Shown here in pieces: positions 25,334-35,000 of a DNA stretch of 64,000 nt. The DNA lies in the NCBI GenBank assembly GCA_028284765.1, contig JANQRA010000006.1:1-64000 (forward strand), read 5' to 3'. Source of the stretch: Acidimicrobiia bacterium. GTDB lineage: Bacteria; Actinomycetota; Acidimicrobiia; Spongiisociales; ZC4RG35. The position numbers and the translations under genes were made by a program. Numbering within the stretch: the stretch's first letter is position 1; every line of letters starts with the position of its first letter. The notes under the pieces were generated by a model. It ran no database searches and had not been told where the DNA came from. It saw only the letters and a list, made by a program, of their open reading frames with translations.

Positions 25334-25338
25334 GGGAG

Positions 25339-26331
25339 TTACTCGGCGAAGTGGCAGGCCACCCACTGGCCGCCACCGAGGTCGCGCCATTCAGGGACCT
25401 GCTCGGAGCAGATGTCCTGGGCGATGGGGCAGCGGGTATTGAAAGGACAACCCGGCGGTGGGTTCGATGGGCTCGGGATGTCGCCTTCAAGGATGACGCG
25501 TTCGCGGGTTGCTTCGATCACCGGGTCCGGGACGGGAACGGCCGAAAGCAGCGCTTGGGTGTATGGGTGCTTGGGCGTGTCATACAGCTGGTCGACGTGG
25601 GCGAGCTCCATGATCCGGCCGAGGTACATGACCGCAACTCTGTCGGCAATGTGGCGAACCATCGAGAGGTCGTGGCTTATGAACAGGTAGGTGAGGTCCA
25701 GCTCGTCCTGAATCTCCTCCAGAAGGTTGACGACCTGAGCCTGGATAGACACGTCAAGAGCTGCGATCGGCTCGTCGGCGACGATGAAGTCGGGGTTGAG
25801 GGCGATGGCCCTGGCTATCCCGATTCGCTGACGCTGGCCACCTGAGAACTCGTGGGGATAGCGGTTGGCATGCTTCGGTTGAAGGCCAACCAAAGTCAAC
25901 AGCTCGTCAACGCGTTGCTGTCTGGCGGCGCCTTTCTCAGAGCGGTGTTCGGTGAGGGGCTCGGCGATGATCGAACCGACTGTCATCCGGGGATTCAGGG
26001 ATGCGTGCGGGTTCTGGAAGATCATCTGCATCCGCGGGCGGAGTGACCGCACTTTGCCGTCGGACATTTCAGTCAGCTCTTCCCCTTCGAACTTGACTTC
26101 ACCCTCGGTAGCTTCATCGAGCTGCAGGATCACTCGCCCGCAGGTCGACTTGCCTGATCCCGATTCACCCACGAGACCAAGAGTCTCACCTCGGAAGATG
26201 TCGAAGGTCACACCATCCACGGCCCTAACTGCTCCGACCTGACGTCTGAATAGCCCCTTCATGATCGGGAAGTGCTTCTTGAGGTCCTTAACGCTGACGA
26301 TCACCTCTCTGGTCTCGGGTGTCTCGGACAT
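25339..26331 (-). CDS. Oligopeptide ABC transporter ATP-binding protein, OppF/DppF type
   Basis: About 331 residues from the ATG at 26331 ('MSETPETREVIVSVKDLKKHF'). An ATG at 26376 would overlap the end of the previous gene and add 15 residues; neither has a strong Shine-Dalgarno. Walker A '[12 protein letters not shown]', Q-loop 'MIFQNPHASLNPRMTVGSII', signature 'FSGGQRQRIGIARAIA', Walker B 'FIVADEPIAALD', switch His in 'LFISHDLSMVRHIADRV'. The C-terminal 'PGCPFNTRCPIAQDICSEQVPEW' is the four-cysteine oligopeptide-transporter tail, which binds an iron-sulfur cluster in some relatives. It pairs with the OppD-type ATPase. Confidence 0.93.
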   Translation of the reverse strand: MSETPETREVIVSVKDLKKHFPIMKGLFRRQVGAVRAVDGVTFDIFRGETLGLVGESGSGKSTCGRVILQLDEATEGEVKFEGEELTEMSDGKVRSLRPRMQMIFQNPHASLNPRMTVGSIIAEPLTEHRSEKGAARQQRVDELLTLVGLQPKHANRYPHEFSGGQRQRIGIARAIALNPDFIVADEPIAALDVSIQAQVVNLLEEIQDELDLTYLFISHDLSMVRHIADRVAVMYLGRIMELAHVDQLYDTPKHPYTQALLSAVPVPDPVIEATRERVILEGDIPSPSNPPPGCPFNTRCPIAQDICSEQVPEWRDLGGGQWVACHFAE

Positions 26332-26350
26332 CGGCGACTCGGGAGGCGTT

Positions 26351-27358
26351 TCAACTGCCAAAACGTGGCCTCTCATTCTCGATGTCCCACCAGCAGGCGA
26401 CCTTTCGGCCGTTTTCAATGGCAATGAGCGGTGGGTTCTCGGCGTGGCACTTGTCGTATACATACGGGCAACGCGGCGCAAACGGGCACGACGACGGGAA
26501 CTCGTAGAGGTTGGGGGGCTGGCCCTTGATGTTCACCAGCTCCTGGCCTTTCTGATCGAGCCGGGGGAGAGAGCCCAACAGGCCATGGGTGTAGGGATGC
26601 TTCGGGTCTCCATACAGATCGCCGACCAATGCTTCCTCGACGATCTGACCGCCGTACATGACGAGTACACGGTCAGCGATACCGGCGACAACTCCGAGGT
26701 CGTGGGTGATCCAGATCACCGCGGTGCCGAGTTTCTCTCGCAGGTCTTTGATGATCTCGATGATCTGAGCCTGGATCGTCACATCGAGAGCTGTGGTCGG
26801 CTCGTCGGCGATGAGAACTTGTGGGTCACATGCGAGAGCCACAGCGATCATCACCCGTTGCCGCATTCCGCCCGATAGCTCGTGTGGGTAGTTGTCGAGT
26901 CGGGAGGCGGCATCGGGGATACCAACGAGGTCTATCAGGTCGATTGCTCTCTGCTCGAGTTGCTTCTCCGGAGTATCGGTATGAAGACGCAGAGACTCGG
27001 TGAGCTGGAATCCGACGGTGAGCACGGGATTCAATGAGGTCATCGGATCCTGGAATATGAATCCGATCTTTCCGCCACGGACATCCCGCAGATCGTCAAT
27101 CTCGAGTTGCAGTAAGTCTGTTTCGCCGAAGTTGGCTTCACCGGAGACGATCTCACCGGGTGGCATATCGATCAGCCTGAGCAGCGACATCATCGTCACG
27201 CTCTTCCCGGAGCCGGACTCACCGACGACCGCGAGGAACTCTCCACGCTTGAGATCGAAGCTGACCCCGTTGACGGCATGGACCATGCCATCTTGGGTGT
27301 CGAACTGGGTCATGAGGTCCTTGACCTCAAGGACGGTGGGTGCAGTTTCTTGGGTCAT
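26351..27358 (-). CDS. Oligopeptide ABC transporter ATP-binding protein, OppD/DppD type
   Basis: 335-residue ATPase from the ATG at 27358. Walker A '[18 protein letters not shown]' (the KSV form typical of OppD), Q-loop '[19 protein letters not shown]', signature '[16 protein letters not shown]', Walker B '[14 protein letters not shown]', switch '[17 protein letters not shown]'. The C-terminal cysteine motif '[20 protein letters not shown]' matches the oligopeptide group. It is the first transporter gene of the operon, 57 nt after the second M20 peptidase, and supplies one nucleotide-binding half of the importer. Confidence 0.94.
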   Translation of the reverse strand: MTQETAPTVLEVKDLMTQFDTQDGMVHAVNGVSFDLKRGEFLAVVGESGSGKSVTMMSLLRLIDMPPGEIVSGEANFGETDLLQLEIDDLRDVRGGKIGFIFQDPMTSLNPVLTVGFQLTESLRLHTDTPEKQLEQRAIDLIDLVGIPDAASRLDNYPHELSGGMRQRVMIAVALACDPQVLIADEPTTALDVTIQAQIIEIIKDLREKLGTAVIWITHDLGVVAGIADRVLVMYGGQIVEEALVGDLYGDPKHPYTHGLLGSLPRLDQKGQELVNIKGQPPNLYEFPSSCPFAPRCPYVYDKCHAENPPLIAIENGRKVACWWDIENERPRFGS

Positions 27359-27415
27359 AGGCTCTCCACTGACGGGCAGCGTAACTCAGATTTCGCGATC
27401 GTGGCTTGTGAAGTC

Positions 27416-28558
27416 CTAGAGATCGTTCCAGACATCGTTGCCTGCCATGTCGATGATCGTGTGCGCCATGGCCAGTGCTCCGTCCCTGATCGCCGCTTTT
27501 CCGGACTCGGTGACAGTGGACGCAGCAAACTCCTTTTGATGGTTCACAGAGCCTTGGCTATCGATCCCAACCATCGGGTGGATCGATGGCACGACATGGC
27601 TGACGTTGCCCATGTCTGAAGAGCCGCCACCGGGCCCGCCGAGCTCTTCCTCGGTCGGCATCGGTCTGCCAAGTCCTTCCGAGTTCGCCTTGAACAGCGA
27701 GGCCATCGTCTGGTTGTTGTTCATCGTGGCGTAGGGATAGTCGTTTGGTGTGACCTCGAGCCGACATCCAGTTGCGGTTGCGGCAGCTTCCCAGCACGCT
27801 CTCACCTTGGCGATCAACTCGTCGAGCCTCGCGTCGGTCAGGGCGCGGATTCCCCACGCTGACCTCGTGTAGGCGGGGATGATGTTCGAAGCGTCCCCAC
27901 CGTGCTCGATGATGTTGTGGACAGTGTCTCCCGCCATCAGTTGCTGCCGAAGCGTCGACACGTTCATGTATGCCTGGACGTACGCGTCAAGTGCGTTGAT
28001 TCCGTGGGAGGGCGCGAACGCGGCATGGGTCTCCTTGCCAAAGAACTCCACCTTGAAGCTGGCCCGCGCTTGGAAGGCAGGATCGAGCATGTCCTCCGGA
28101 GACGGGTGAATCATCATCGATGCCGCGGCGTCTTCGAAAGCGCCAGCCTCGATCAGAGCCACCTTCCCGCCACCACCTTCCTCGGCCGGAGTTCCTAGGA
28201 CGGTGACTCGTATTCCAAGCTCGTCGGCCATCTCAGCAACTGCGATGCCAGCACCCATTGCCGCAGTGGCGATGATGTTGTGGCCGCAAGCCTGGCCTAC
28301 TTCGGGAAGGGCGTCGTATTCACAACAGATGACAACACGTGGTCCTGAAGTGCCGGCGTTGGCTTCGAAGGCTGTATCCAGCCCGTGGGTCGGATAGTTG
28401 ACGTCGAAGCCGTGGTCGGCGAGGTACCGAGCGATCTTCGCCGACGACTCGAACTCCTTGTACGCCGTCTCCGGGTTGTCGTAGAGCCATTGCGAGATCC
28501 CTTGCAGGTCGGTCTCGACGTTTTCGAATGCCTGGGTAGCCCGTTCCTTGTGGTCCAT
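27416..28558 (-). CDS. M20 family metallopeptidase, copy 2
   Basis: 380-residue M20D-type amidohydrolase, related to AbgB and PM20D2 dipeptidases, which cleave N-acyl amino acids or small dipeptides. The di-metal centre residues are seen in 'EYDALPEVGQACGHNIIAT' (Asp and His), 'TPAEEGGGGK' (catalytic and bridging Glu) and 'SVNHQKEFA' (C-terminal His). The lid domain is about 170-290 ('FGKETHAAFAPSHGINALDAYVQAY'). The ATG at 28558 replaces one six codons earlier. It is 10 nt after its paralogue and precedes the peptide importer, which suggests uptake and cleavage of the same small peptides. Confidence 0.92.
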   Translation of the reverse strand: MDHKERATQAFENVETDLQGISQWLYDNPETAYKEFESSAKIARYLADHGFDVNYPTHGLDTAFEANAGTSGPRVVICCEYDALPEVGQACGHNIIATAAMGAGIAVAEMADELGIRVTVLGTPAEEGGGGKVALIEAGAFEDAAASMMIHPSPEDMLDPAFQARASFKVEFFGKETHAAFAPSHGINALDAYVQAYMNVSTLRQQLMAGDTVHNIIEHGGDASNIIPAYTRSAWGIRALTDARLDELIAKVRACWEAAATATGCRLEVTPNDYPYATMNNNQTMASLFKANSEGLGRPMPTEEELGGPGGGSSDMGNVSHVVPSIHPMVGIDSQGSVNHQKEFAASTVTESGKAAIRDGALAMAHTIIDMAGNDVWNDL

Positions 28559-28568
28559 GCCCGGAAAC

Positions 28569-29717
28569 CTAACCAACCCTCGGATCGGTCAGCTGATCCC
28601 ATAGGTCGCGTTCGGCGAGATCAATGATCGTGTGGGCCATCCCCAAGGCACCGTCCCGCAGGGCTCTGTTGCCTGACGGAGTGATTGTGGATGCGGCGAA
28701 CTCGGGCTGATGGTTGACCGAGGTGGTCTCGATGGCCACCGAAGGATGGATCGAGGGGACCACGTGCGAAACGTTGCCCATATCGGTCGAGGCCATTGCT
28801 GGCTCGACCTCGATCGGCATCCTTCGTCCCAGTGGCTCGCAATTCGCACTGAACAGCTCAGCCATCAGTTGATCGCTGACCAAGTCCTGGTACGCCTCGC
28901 TCTCGTATTCGAAGTCGACACTGCACCCGGTGGCGACCGCGGCCGCCTCGAAGCACGCCATCACCTTTCGCTCCAGTTCCTCGAATCTCGCGGCGGTCTC
29001 CGCACGGATGATCCATCTCGACGACGTGATCGCCGGAGTGATGTTCGGCGCGACGCCACCTTCATCGATCACTCCGTGCACGCGGTCGCCAGCTTGGAAC
29101 TGCTGTCGCATCGCCGAGATGCCGTTGTAGGCCTGAACGAATGCGTCCAACGCGTTGATTCCGGCATGAGGTGCAGCGGCAGCGTGAGCCTCCCGGCCCG
29201 TGAATCGCACTGTCACCCCGCGTGCGGCCAGGGTCAGCGGGTTGGCGATGTCGACAGGGCTCGGGTGAACGAGCATCGAGGCAGCAGCGTCTTCGAAGGC
29301 CCCGGCGTGCAGAAGGTCGATCTTCCCGCCACCACCTTCCTCGGCCGGGGTTCCGAGAACCGTGACTCGGATTCCAAGCTCGTCGGTCAGACCAGCGACA
29401 GCTACCCCGGCTCCCAGAGATGACGTGGCGATGATGTTGTGTCCGCAGGCATGGCCAACTTCGGGGAGAGCGTCGTACTCGGCACAGATCACAACTCTCG
29501 GCCCCGTTGTCCCTGCGTTGGCTTCGAAGGCCGTGTCCAGCCCGTACGCCGGGAATGTGACTTCGAATCCGTTCTCAGAAAGAAATGTGGCGAGGCGTCG
29601 CGCGGAGTTGTGCTCTTGGTATGCGAGCTCAGGGTTGTCGTACATCCATCTCGAGATGTCCTGTAGTTCGGCTTCAACTCGATCGAATGCTTCAGTTGCG
29701 GTGGCTTTCGAAGTCAT
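28569..29717 (-). CDS. M20 family metallopeptidase, copy 1
   Basis: 382-residue paralogue of the next gene, sharing long identical stretches ('HPSPxDxxxP', 'GTPAEEGGGGK', 'DALPEVGxACGHNIIAT'). Metal-ligand motifs are complete: 'ACGHN', 'EEGGGG', 'SVNHQPEFA'. The lid differs ('FTGREAHAAAAPHAGINALDAFVQAY'), so the two may have different specificities. It is the first gene of the minus-strand oligopeptide operon. A -10-like TATTGT lies 6 nt before its ATG, and its start is only 14 nt from that of the divergent DUF885 gene. Confidence 0.92.
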   Translation of the reverse strand: MTSKATATEAFDRVEAELQDISRWMYDNPELAYQEHNSARRLATFLSENGFEVTFPAYGLDTAFEANAGTTGPRVVICAEYDALPEVGHACGHNIIATSSLGAGVAVAGLTDELGIRVTVLGTPAEEGGGGKIDLLHAGAFEDAAASMLVHPSPVDIANPLTLAARGVTVRFTGREAHAAAAPHAGINALDAFVQAYNGISAMRQQFQAGDRVHGVIDEGGVAPNITPAITSSRWIIRAETAARFEELERKVMACFEAAAVATGCSVDFEYESEAYQDLVSDQLMAELFSANCEPLGRRMPIEVEPAMASTDMGNVSHVVPSIHPSVAIETTSVNHQPEFAASTITPSGNRALRDGALGMAHTIIDLAERDLWDQLTDPRVG

Positions 29718-29723
29718 GACCTC

Positions 29724-29729
29724 ACAATA
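29724..29729 (-). promoter_or_regulatory. Candidate -10 box of a leaderless promoter (M20/peptide-uptake operon)
   Basis: TATTGT on the minus strand ends 6 nt before the ATG at 29717. It would start transcription at the start codon, inside the very short divergent region shared with the DUF885 gene. Confidence 0.35.
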
Positions 29730-29731
29730 CG

Positions 29732-31408
29732 ATGAACCCCGAGCCTGGACTGAGGAAGGTCAAGATCTCCAATGCTGCTGAGCAGATGAGCCGAACATTC
29801 GAACTGGCGTCGCACTACGTCGATGACGCCTGCGCTCAGAGTCCTCTCCTCGCATCCGCGCTCGGCGTGTCGCTGAGTCCAGAATGGGATGACTTCGGAC
29901 CCGAAGGCGTCGAACAGTCACGCGAACTGCGACTCCGCTATCAGCAAGAACTGGCATCTCTCCGGACCGAGAACGAAGACGATCATTTGGCCCGTCGGGT
30001 CATGGAGACCGACTTCATGAACGCCGAGGCCCGCTATCAGAACGGTGATCACTTCCTCGAATTGCGCCACATGGCATCGAGGATTCAGCAGGTGAGATCG
30101 TCCTTTCAGATGCTGCCAGACGACACGGCTGAGGGTGTTCAGGTGATGACTGAACGTCTGAGAACTATCGACCAACCGCTTCAGGATCTCATCGACCTCT
30201 ATCGGGAAGGCATCGATAGGGGCCTCGTGGTTTCCCAGCGCCAGGTTCTGTCCGCCATCAGGCAGGCCCGACTCCTCGCATCCGAGGAATCGTCTCTGTT
30301 CGAGATTCCTGTCGACGGCGGTATCGACGATGCACGAGATGCCTATGGGCGGTTCGCCGATTGGCTGGAGAAGAACTACCTACCGAAGGCCCTTGCTACC
30401 GACGGTGTCGGGCGCGAGGTCTATGAACGCTCGGCGGACGCGATGGTGGGCCGCCAGATCGACGCCATCGAGACGTACCAGTGGGGGTGGGAGGAGTTCC
30501 ATCGGCTCAAGGATGAGATGACTCGGGTCGCAGATCAGGTGGTAAGCGGCGCCTCGGTGTTAGAAGCCAAAGAGCACCTCGAGACGCATCCGTCGGCGGT
30601 CGTCGAAGGAGAGGAGGCCTTGCTCGCGTTCGTGGCCGGCGTTCTGTCGGACGCCAAGGACCGGCTCGCAGGAGTTCACTTCGATCTGCACTCTGAGATT
30701 CACCCGCTCACAGTTCAGATGGCTCCTCGAGGCGGACCGCTCGGTGTGTACTACATGCGCCCATCAGAGGACTTCCAGCGACCCGGCGGTGTTTGGTACT
30801 CGACTGGCGACCAAACCACATTCCCTCTGTATCAGCACCGCTCGACCGCCTACCACGAAGGCTCTCCTGGCCATCATCTCCAGATAGCTTCGATGATGCT
30901 CAATGCCGATCGACTGAGTCGATACCAGCGTCTCATGACGTGGTGCCCTGGCTACGGCGAAGGTTGGGGTATGTATGCCGAGGTGCTGATGGGGGAGCTG
31001 GGGTTCCTGGAGAAACCAGGGGACTACTTCGGGATGCTTGCCAAGCAGATGTACCGAGCGGCTCGCGTAGTCGTAGACATAGGCCTTCATCTCAACCTGG
31101 ACATCGATGGTCAGTCTCCGCTGAACCCTGGAGAGCGGTGGACATATGAAAACGCATCTGAGTTCATGGAGACCTATGGGTTTCGAACCGAGTCTCAGGC
31201 GAAAGACGAGGTATTGCGATACCTCGGTTGGCCTGGACAGGCCATTGCCTACAAGATCGGAGAACGTGAGATTCTCCGAATCCGTGAAGACGCGCGTTCT
31301 CGGCTCGGCAGTCGTTTCAACCTCAAACAATTCCACGAGGCTGTGATCGGCACCGGCACTGTTCGTATCGACATTCTCGAAGAGACCATCTCAGAAAGCC
31401 TGGGCTGA
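29732..31408 (+). CDS. DUF885 family protein (putative metallo-carboxypeptidase)
   Basis: 558-residue soluble DUF885 protein. The core motif 'AYHEGSPGHHLQIASM' (HExxxGHH) is the putative zinc-binding helix, followed by 'CPGYGEGWGMYAEVLMGELGF', the conserved GEGWxxYxE segment of the family. Other markers are 'GGPLGVYYMRPSEDFQRPG' before it and 'ENASEFMETYGFRTESQAKDEVLRYLGWPGQAIAYKIG' near the end. Some relatives act as peptidases. An ATG at 29786 ('MSRTFEL') is an alternative start. It is divergent from a peptide uptake/hydrolysis operon, which fits a peptidase role by context. Its stop overlaps the next start (TGATG). Confidence 0.88.
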   Translation: MNPEPGLRKVKISNAAEQMSRTFELASHYVDDACAQSPLLASALGVSLSPEWDDFGPEGVEQSRELRLRYQQELASLRTENEDDHLARRVMETDFMNAEARYQNGDHFLELRHMASRIQQVRSSFQMLPDDTAEGVQVMTERLRTIDQPLQDLIDLYREGIDRGLVVSQRQVLSAIRQARLLASEESSLFEIPVDGGIDDARDAYGRFADWLEKNYLPKALATDGVGREVYERSADAMVGRQIDAIETYQWGWEEFHRLKDEMTRVADQVVSGASVLEAKEHLETHPSAVVEGEEALLAFVAGVLSDAKDRLAGVHFDLHSEIHPLTVQMAPRGGPLGVYYMRPSEDFQRPGGVWYSTGDQTTFPLYQHRSTAYHEGSPGHHLQIASMMLNADRLSRYQRLMTWCPGYGEGWGMYAEVLMGELGFLEKPGDYFGMLAKQMYRAARVVVDIGLHLNLDIDGQSPLNPGERWTYENASEFMETYGFRTESQAKDEVLRYLGWPGQAIAYKIGEREILRIREDARSRLGSRFNLKQFHEAVIGTGTVRIDILEETISESLG

Positions 31409-31827
31409 TGCGTGACTTCTCGGTCAAGCTCCTCTCAGCTTTCCACTCGAAGCTGTTTCGACTGACTGGCGGTCGGGTTGGGTCTCGCCTCGTTGACAAC
31501 GACATGCTGTTGCTGACGACGGTCGGCTCGGTGACAGGCCGGTCCCACACCGTTCCGCTTCTCTATCTCGCCGACGGCGAATCTCTGATCTTGATTGCCT
31601 CGTATGGCGGTCGACCTGACCATCCACAGTGGTACAAGAATCTCGTGGCCAACCCCGAGGTTGTCGTGCAAACGTCTGGGGGTTTGGGCAACTACCTGGC
31701 GAGAACCGCCGATGAGGATGAGCGTCGGTCGTGGTGGCCGAGGATCGTTGAGGCCTACGACGGATATGCGGTGTATGCGACTCGCACCGGCCGAGAGATC
31801 CCCGTGGTGATCCTCGATCCTATGTGA
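31408..31827 (+). CDS. Ddn-type F420H2-dependent nitroreductase/quinone reductase family protein
   Basis: 139-residue protein of the DUF385/deazaflavin-dependent nitroreductase family, whose members use F420H2. Motifs: 'DNDMLLLTTVGSVTGRSHTVPLLYLADGESLILIASYGG' (split beta barrel, with the TGR-x-H/R phosphate-binding turn), 'HPQWYKNLVANPEVVVQ' and 'DEDERRSWWPRIVEAYDGYAVY'. Length is typical of Ddn proteins (about 140-150). The ATG overlaps the DUF885 stop, so the two are co-translated. Physiological substrate is unknown; quinone reduction is the best-supported role in relatives. Confidence 0.9.
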   Translation: MRDFSVKLLSAFHSKLFRLTGGRVGSRLVDNDMLLLTTVGSVTGRSHTVPLLYLADGESLILIASYGGRPDHPQWYKNLVANPEVVVQTSGGLGNYLARTADEDERRSWWPRIVEAYDGYAVYATRTGREIPVVILDPM

Positions 31828-31884
31828 CACTGCCTTTCCTTCACCCGCTTGCGGAATCCTCCGATAAGATATGCCGCAAGGAAA

Positions 31885-31971
31885 CGCTCATATAGAGCGG
31901 CTGAGGGACAGGCCCTTTGAAGCCGCGGCAACCGACCAACGTGCACGGTGCCAATGCCTGGATTATGAGTG
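31885..31971 (+). ncRNA. SAM-I (S-box) riboswitch upstream of metH
   Basis: The conserved core 'GAGGGACAGGCCC..TGAAGCC' followed by 'GCGGCAACC' and 'GGTGCCAATGCC' is the S-adenosylmethionine class I aptamer. Helix P1 is CGCTCAT (31885-31891) with ATGAGTG (31965-31971), one wobble pair. The following 58 nt contain GGTTGC (31978-31983), complementary to GCAACC (32023-32028) just after the AAAGGAG Shine-Dalgarno of metH. This suggests translational control: high SAM would close the start region. Upstream, CTTGCGG (31848-31854) and CCGCAAG (31874-31880) form an inverted repeat around the likely promoter. Confidence 0.92.
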
Positions 31972-32029
31972 ACCGAGGGTTGCAGGACTCTGGTGCTCAA
32001 GCGTTTCGATAGAGACAAAGGAGCAACCG

Positions 32030-35000
32030 ATGAGGCAACCTGATACCTATCTCGAAGCAATCAAACGCGGCGTTGTCGTCTTTGACGGTGCCACAGGCAC
32101 CAATCTCCAGACTGTCGGTCTGACTGCGGACGACTTTGGCGGACCACAGTTCGAGGGCTGCAACGAGCTGCTGAGCCTCACCCGACCAGATGTCGTCAAG
32201 AACCTGCATCGGTCGTTTCTCGATGTCGATGTCGATGTCATCGAGACCAACACTTTTGGATCGTTCTCGATACCGCTGTCCGAGTACGGAATTGAAGAGA
32301 AGGCATACGAGATCTCGGCGACGTCCGCAGCTCTGGCTCGAGCCGTGGCCGACGAGTACACCGACCGGCGAAGATTCGTTGCTGGCTCGGTCGGGCCGGG
32401 AACGAAGTTCGCCACGCTCGGGCAGGTCAGTTTCGATCAACTGAGCGATGCATACGAGGAGCAGGGTGCCGGGCTCATCGACGGCGGAGTCGATCTGGTC
32501 ATCGTCGAAACCCAGTTCGATCTTCTTGGTTTGAAGGCTGCCGTTGCTGGAGTCAGGAGGGCCATGAAGATCTCGGGTACCGAGTTGCCCCTTCAGCTTC
32601 AGGTGACGATCGAGCTGACCGGGCGAATGCTGCCGGGAACCGAGATCGGCGCCGCTCTCACTGCTATCGAGGCGCTCGGCCCCGACGTGATAGGTCTCAA
32701 CTGCGCGACCGGCCCGCAAGAGATGTGGGAGCCCCTTCGCCACCTTTCTCGTCACTCACCGGTGCCGGTCTCTGCCATTCCCAACGCCGGGCTTCCGAAA
32801 GTCGAGGCAGGCGAGATGGTGTACGACCTGGGGCCGGAAGGTCTGGCCAGTCATCTTGGCGACTTCGTGGAGGAGCTGGGGGTCGGGGTGGTCGGTGGGT
32901 GCTGCGGCACGAGTCCCGAGCATCTCGCCGCCGTTGTCGAACGAGTGAAGAGTGCTGAGCCGAAGCCCAGATCTCCGAGCAACGTGCCTTCGGCATCGTC
33001 GATCTACTCACAGGTTCCATTTGATCAGGACACCTCGTTCCTGATGATTGGGGAGAGGGCCAACACCAACGGCTCCAGGGCGTTTCGAGATGCCCTTCTC
33101 GCCGGTGACGTCGAGGGTTGCGTGGCAATCGGTCAGTCCCAGCTTCAAGAGGGAGCACACATGGTCGACTTGTGCGTCGACTACGTGGGTCGCGACGGGG
33201 TTGAAGATATCGACGTCCTTGCCGCCGCATTTGCAACTGATGTCGCTGCACCGGTCGTAATCGACTCGACCGAACCAGAGGTCATGGAGGCTGCGTTGAA
33301 ACGGCTCGGCGGACGAAGCTTGCTCAACAGCGCCAACCTGGAGGATGGCGATGCCGATGGTTCTCGGGCGGACCGGGTCTTTTCGCTTGCCGCCCAATAC
33401 GGCTCTGCTGTGATCTGTCTTCTCATCGATGAGCGGGGTCAGGCGCGGGACGCTGATTGGAAATTGGAGATCGCCCACCGCCTCCACGAGATGGCTACTC
33501 AACGGTATGGCCTGAAGACGTCTGACTTGGTTTTCGACGCTTTGACTTTCCCGCTGTCGACCGGTGATGACGATCTGCGTCGAGACGCAATCGAAACCCT
33601 CGAGGCAATTCGTCGTATCAAACGCGAGCTTCCGGGGGCACGCACGGTGCTCGGCGTGAGCAATGTTTCCTTCGGTCTCAATCCCGCGGCACGCAGAGTC
33701 CTGAATTCGGTATTCCTCGCAGAAGCTGTCGACGTCGGCCTGGATGCCGCGATCGTCCATGCGGGAAAGATCGAGCCACTCAGCCGGATCGACGCCGAGC
33801 AGCGACAGGCTTGTCTCGATCTGATCCACGATCGGCGCACGGAGGACTACGACCCGCTGGAGAAGATCCTCGAACTGTTCGCCGATGTGAAAGCCGCGGA
33901 CGACTCGATCGACAGCTATGAGGGGCTAACGCTGTCCGAGCGGCTGCCTAAGCGAATCGTGGACGGTGACCAGAAGAACATCATCACTGATCTAGACGAG
34001 GCTCTGGCCAGTGGTCAGCGACCGCTTCAGATCATCAACGATCACTTGCTCGGTGGCATGAAGGTGGTCGGCGACCTATTTGCCAGCGGAGAGATGCAGT
34101 TGCCTTTCGTCCTGAAGTCGGCCGAGACAATGAAGAAGGCGGTCGGCTATCTCGAACCGCTCATGGAGAAGAGCGAAGTGTCCCGTCGCGGTTCGGTGGT
34201 ATTGGCCACCGTCTCAGGCGATGTCCATGACATCGGCAAGAACCTGGTCGACATCATCTTGCGCAACAACGGCTATGAGGTCCACAACCTCGGGATCAAG
34301 GTGGGCATCAACGAGATGATCCAGGCTTTCGAGGAGCACCAGGCTGATGCAATTGGGATGAGTGGCCTCCTGGTGAAGAGCACTCTCATCATGAGAGACA
34401 ACCTCGATGAGTTGGAACGCCGGGGTCTGGGGCACGTTCCGGTGCTCTTGGGCGGAGCGGCATTAACCCGGAGTTACGTCGAATCGGATCTGAGGTCTCG
34501 CTACGGCGGAGCCGTGTACTACGGAAAGAACGCTTTTGCGGGGCTAGACGCGATGGGCGCCATTACATCCAAGGAGCCAGCACCCGCCCCGACCGCAGCA
34601 CGACGTCGGCACGAAACCGGGCAAGTCGAGTACCCGTTGCCTGCCCGATCGCCGAGTGTCTCGACCGACAACCATGTCTTCGAGCCGCCGTTTCTCGGTA
34701 GCCGGATCGTGAAGGGCGTGTCAATTGATGAGATCGTCCCGTTTCTCAACCTGACCGCACTCTTCCGGAACCAATGGCAATTCCGACCGGAGGCCGGTGA
34801 GAGGGATGAGGACTTCAAGGAGCGCTTGAAGCCGCTGCTGTTGAGTCAGCTCGCCGAGGCCAGGTCACAGGACCTCCTCACGCCACAGGTTGTATACGGG
34901 TACTTCCCGGTGAATGCAGACGGTGATGACCTCATTGTTTGGAAGGACGAGCGACGCAACGAGCAGCTTTCCCGGTTCTCGTTCCCCCGTCAGCCGGAAG

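Larger units (their letters stand above)
25041..25338. other. Intergenic region between binding-protein and OppF-type genes
   Basis: 298 bp with no gene. It holds the Shine-Dalgarno of the binding-protein gene (25047-25054, minus strand), the 12-mer TCAAGGCCTTCT (25166-25177) shared with the MerR upstream region, and palindromic copies D and E. The presence of this gap, with hairpins, suggests the binding protein has its own promoter inside the operon. Confidence 0.5.

Noticed and set aside
31885-31971. SAM-IV class for the riboswitch
   Set aside because: SAM-IV shares the core but has a different arrangement after it; here the GGTGCCAAT.CC strand and closing P1 match SAM-I.
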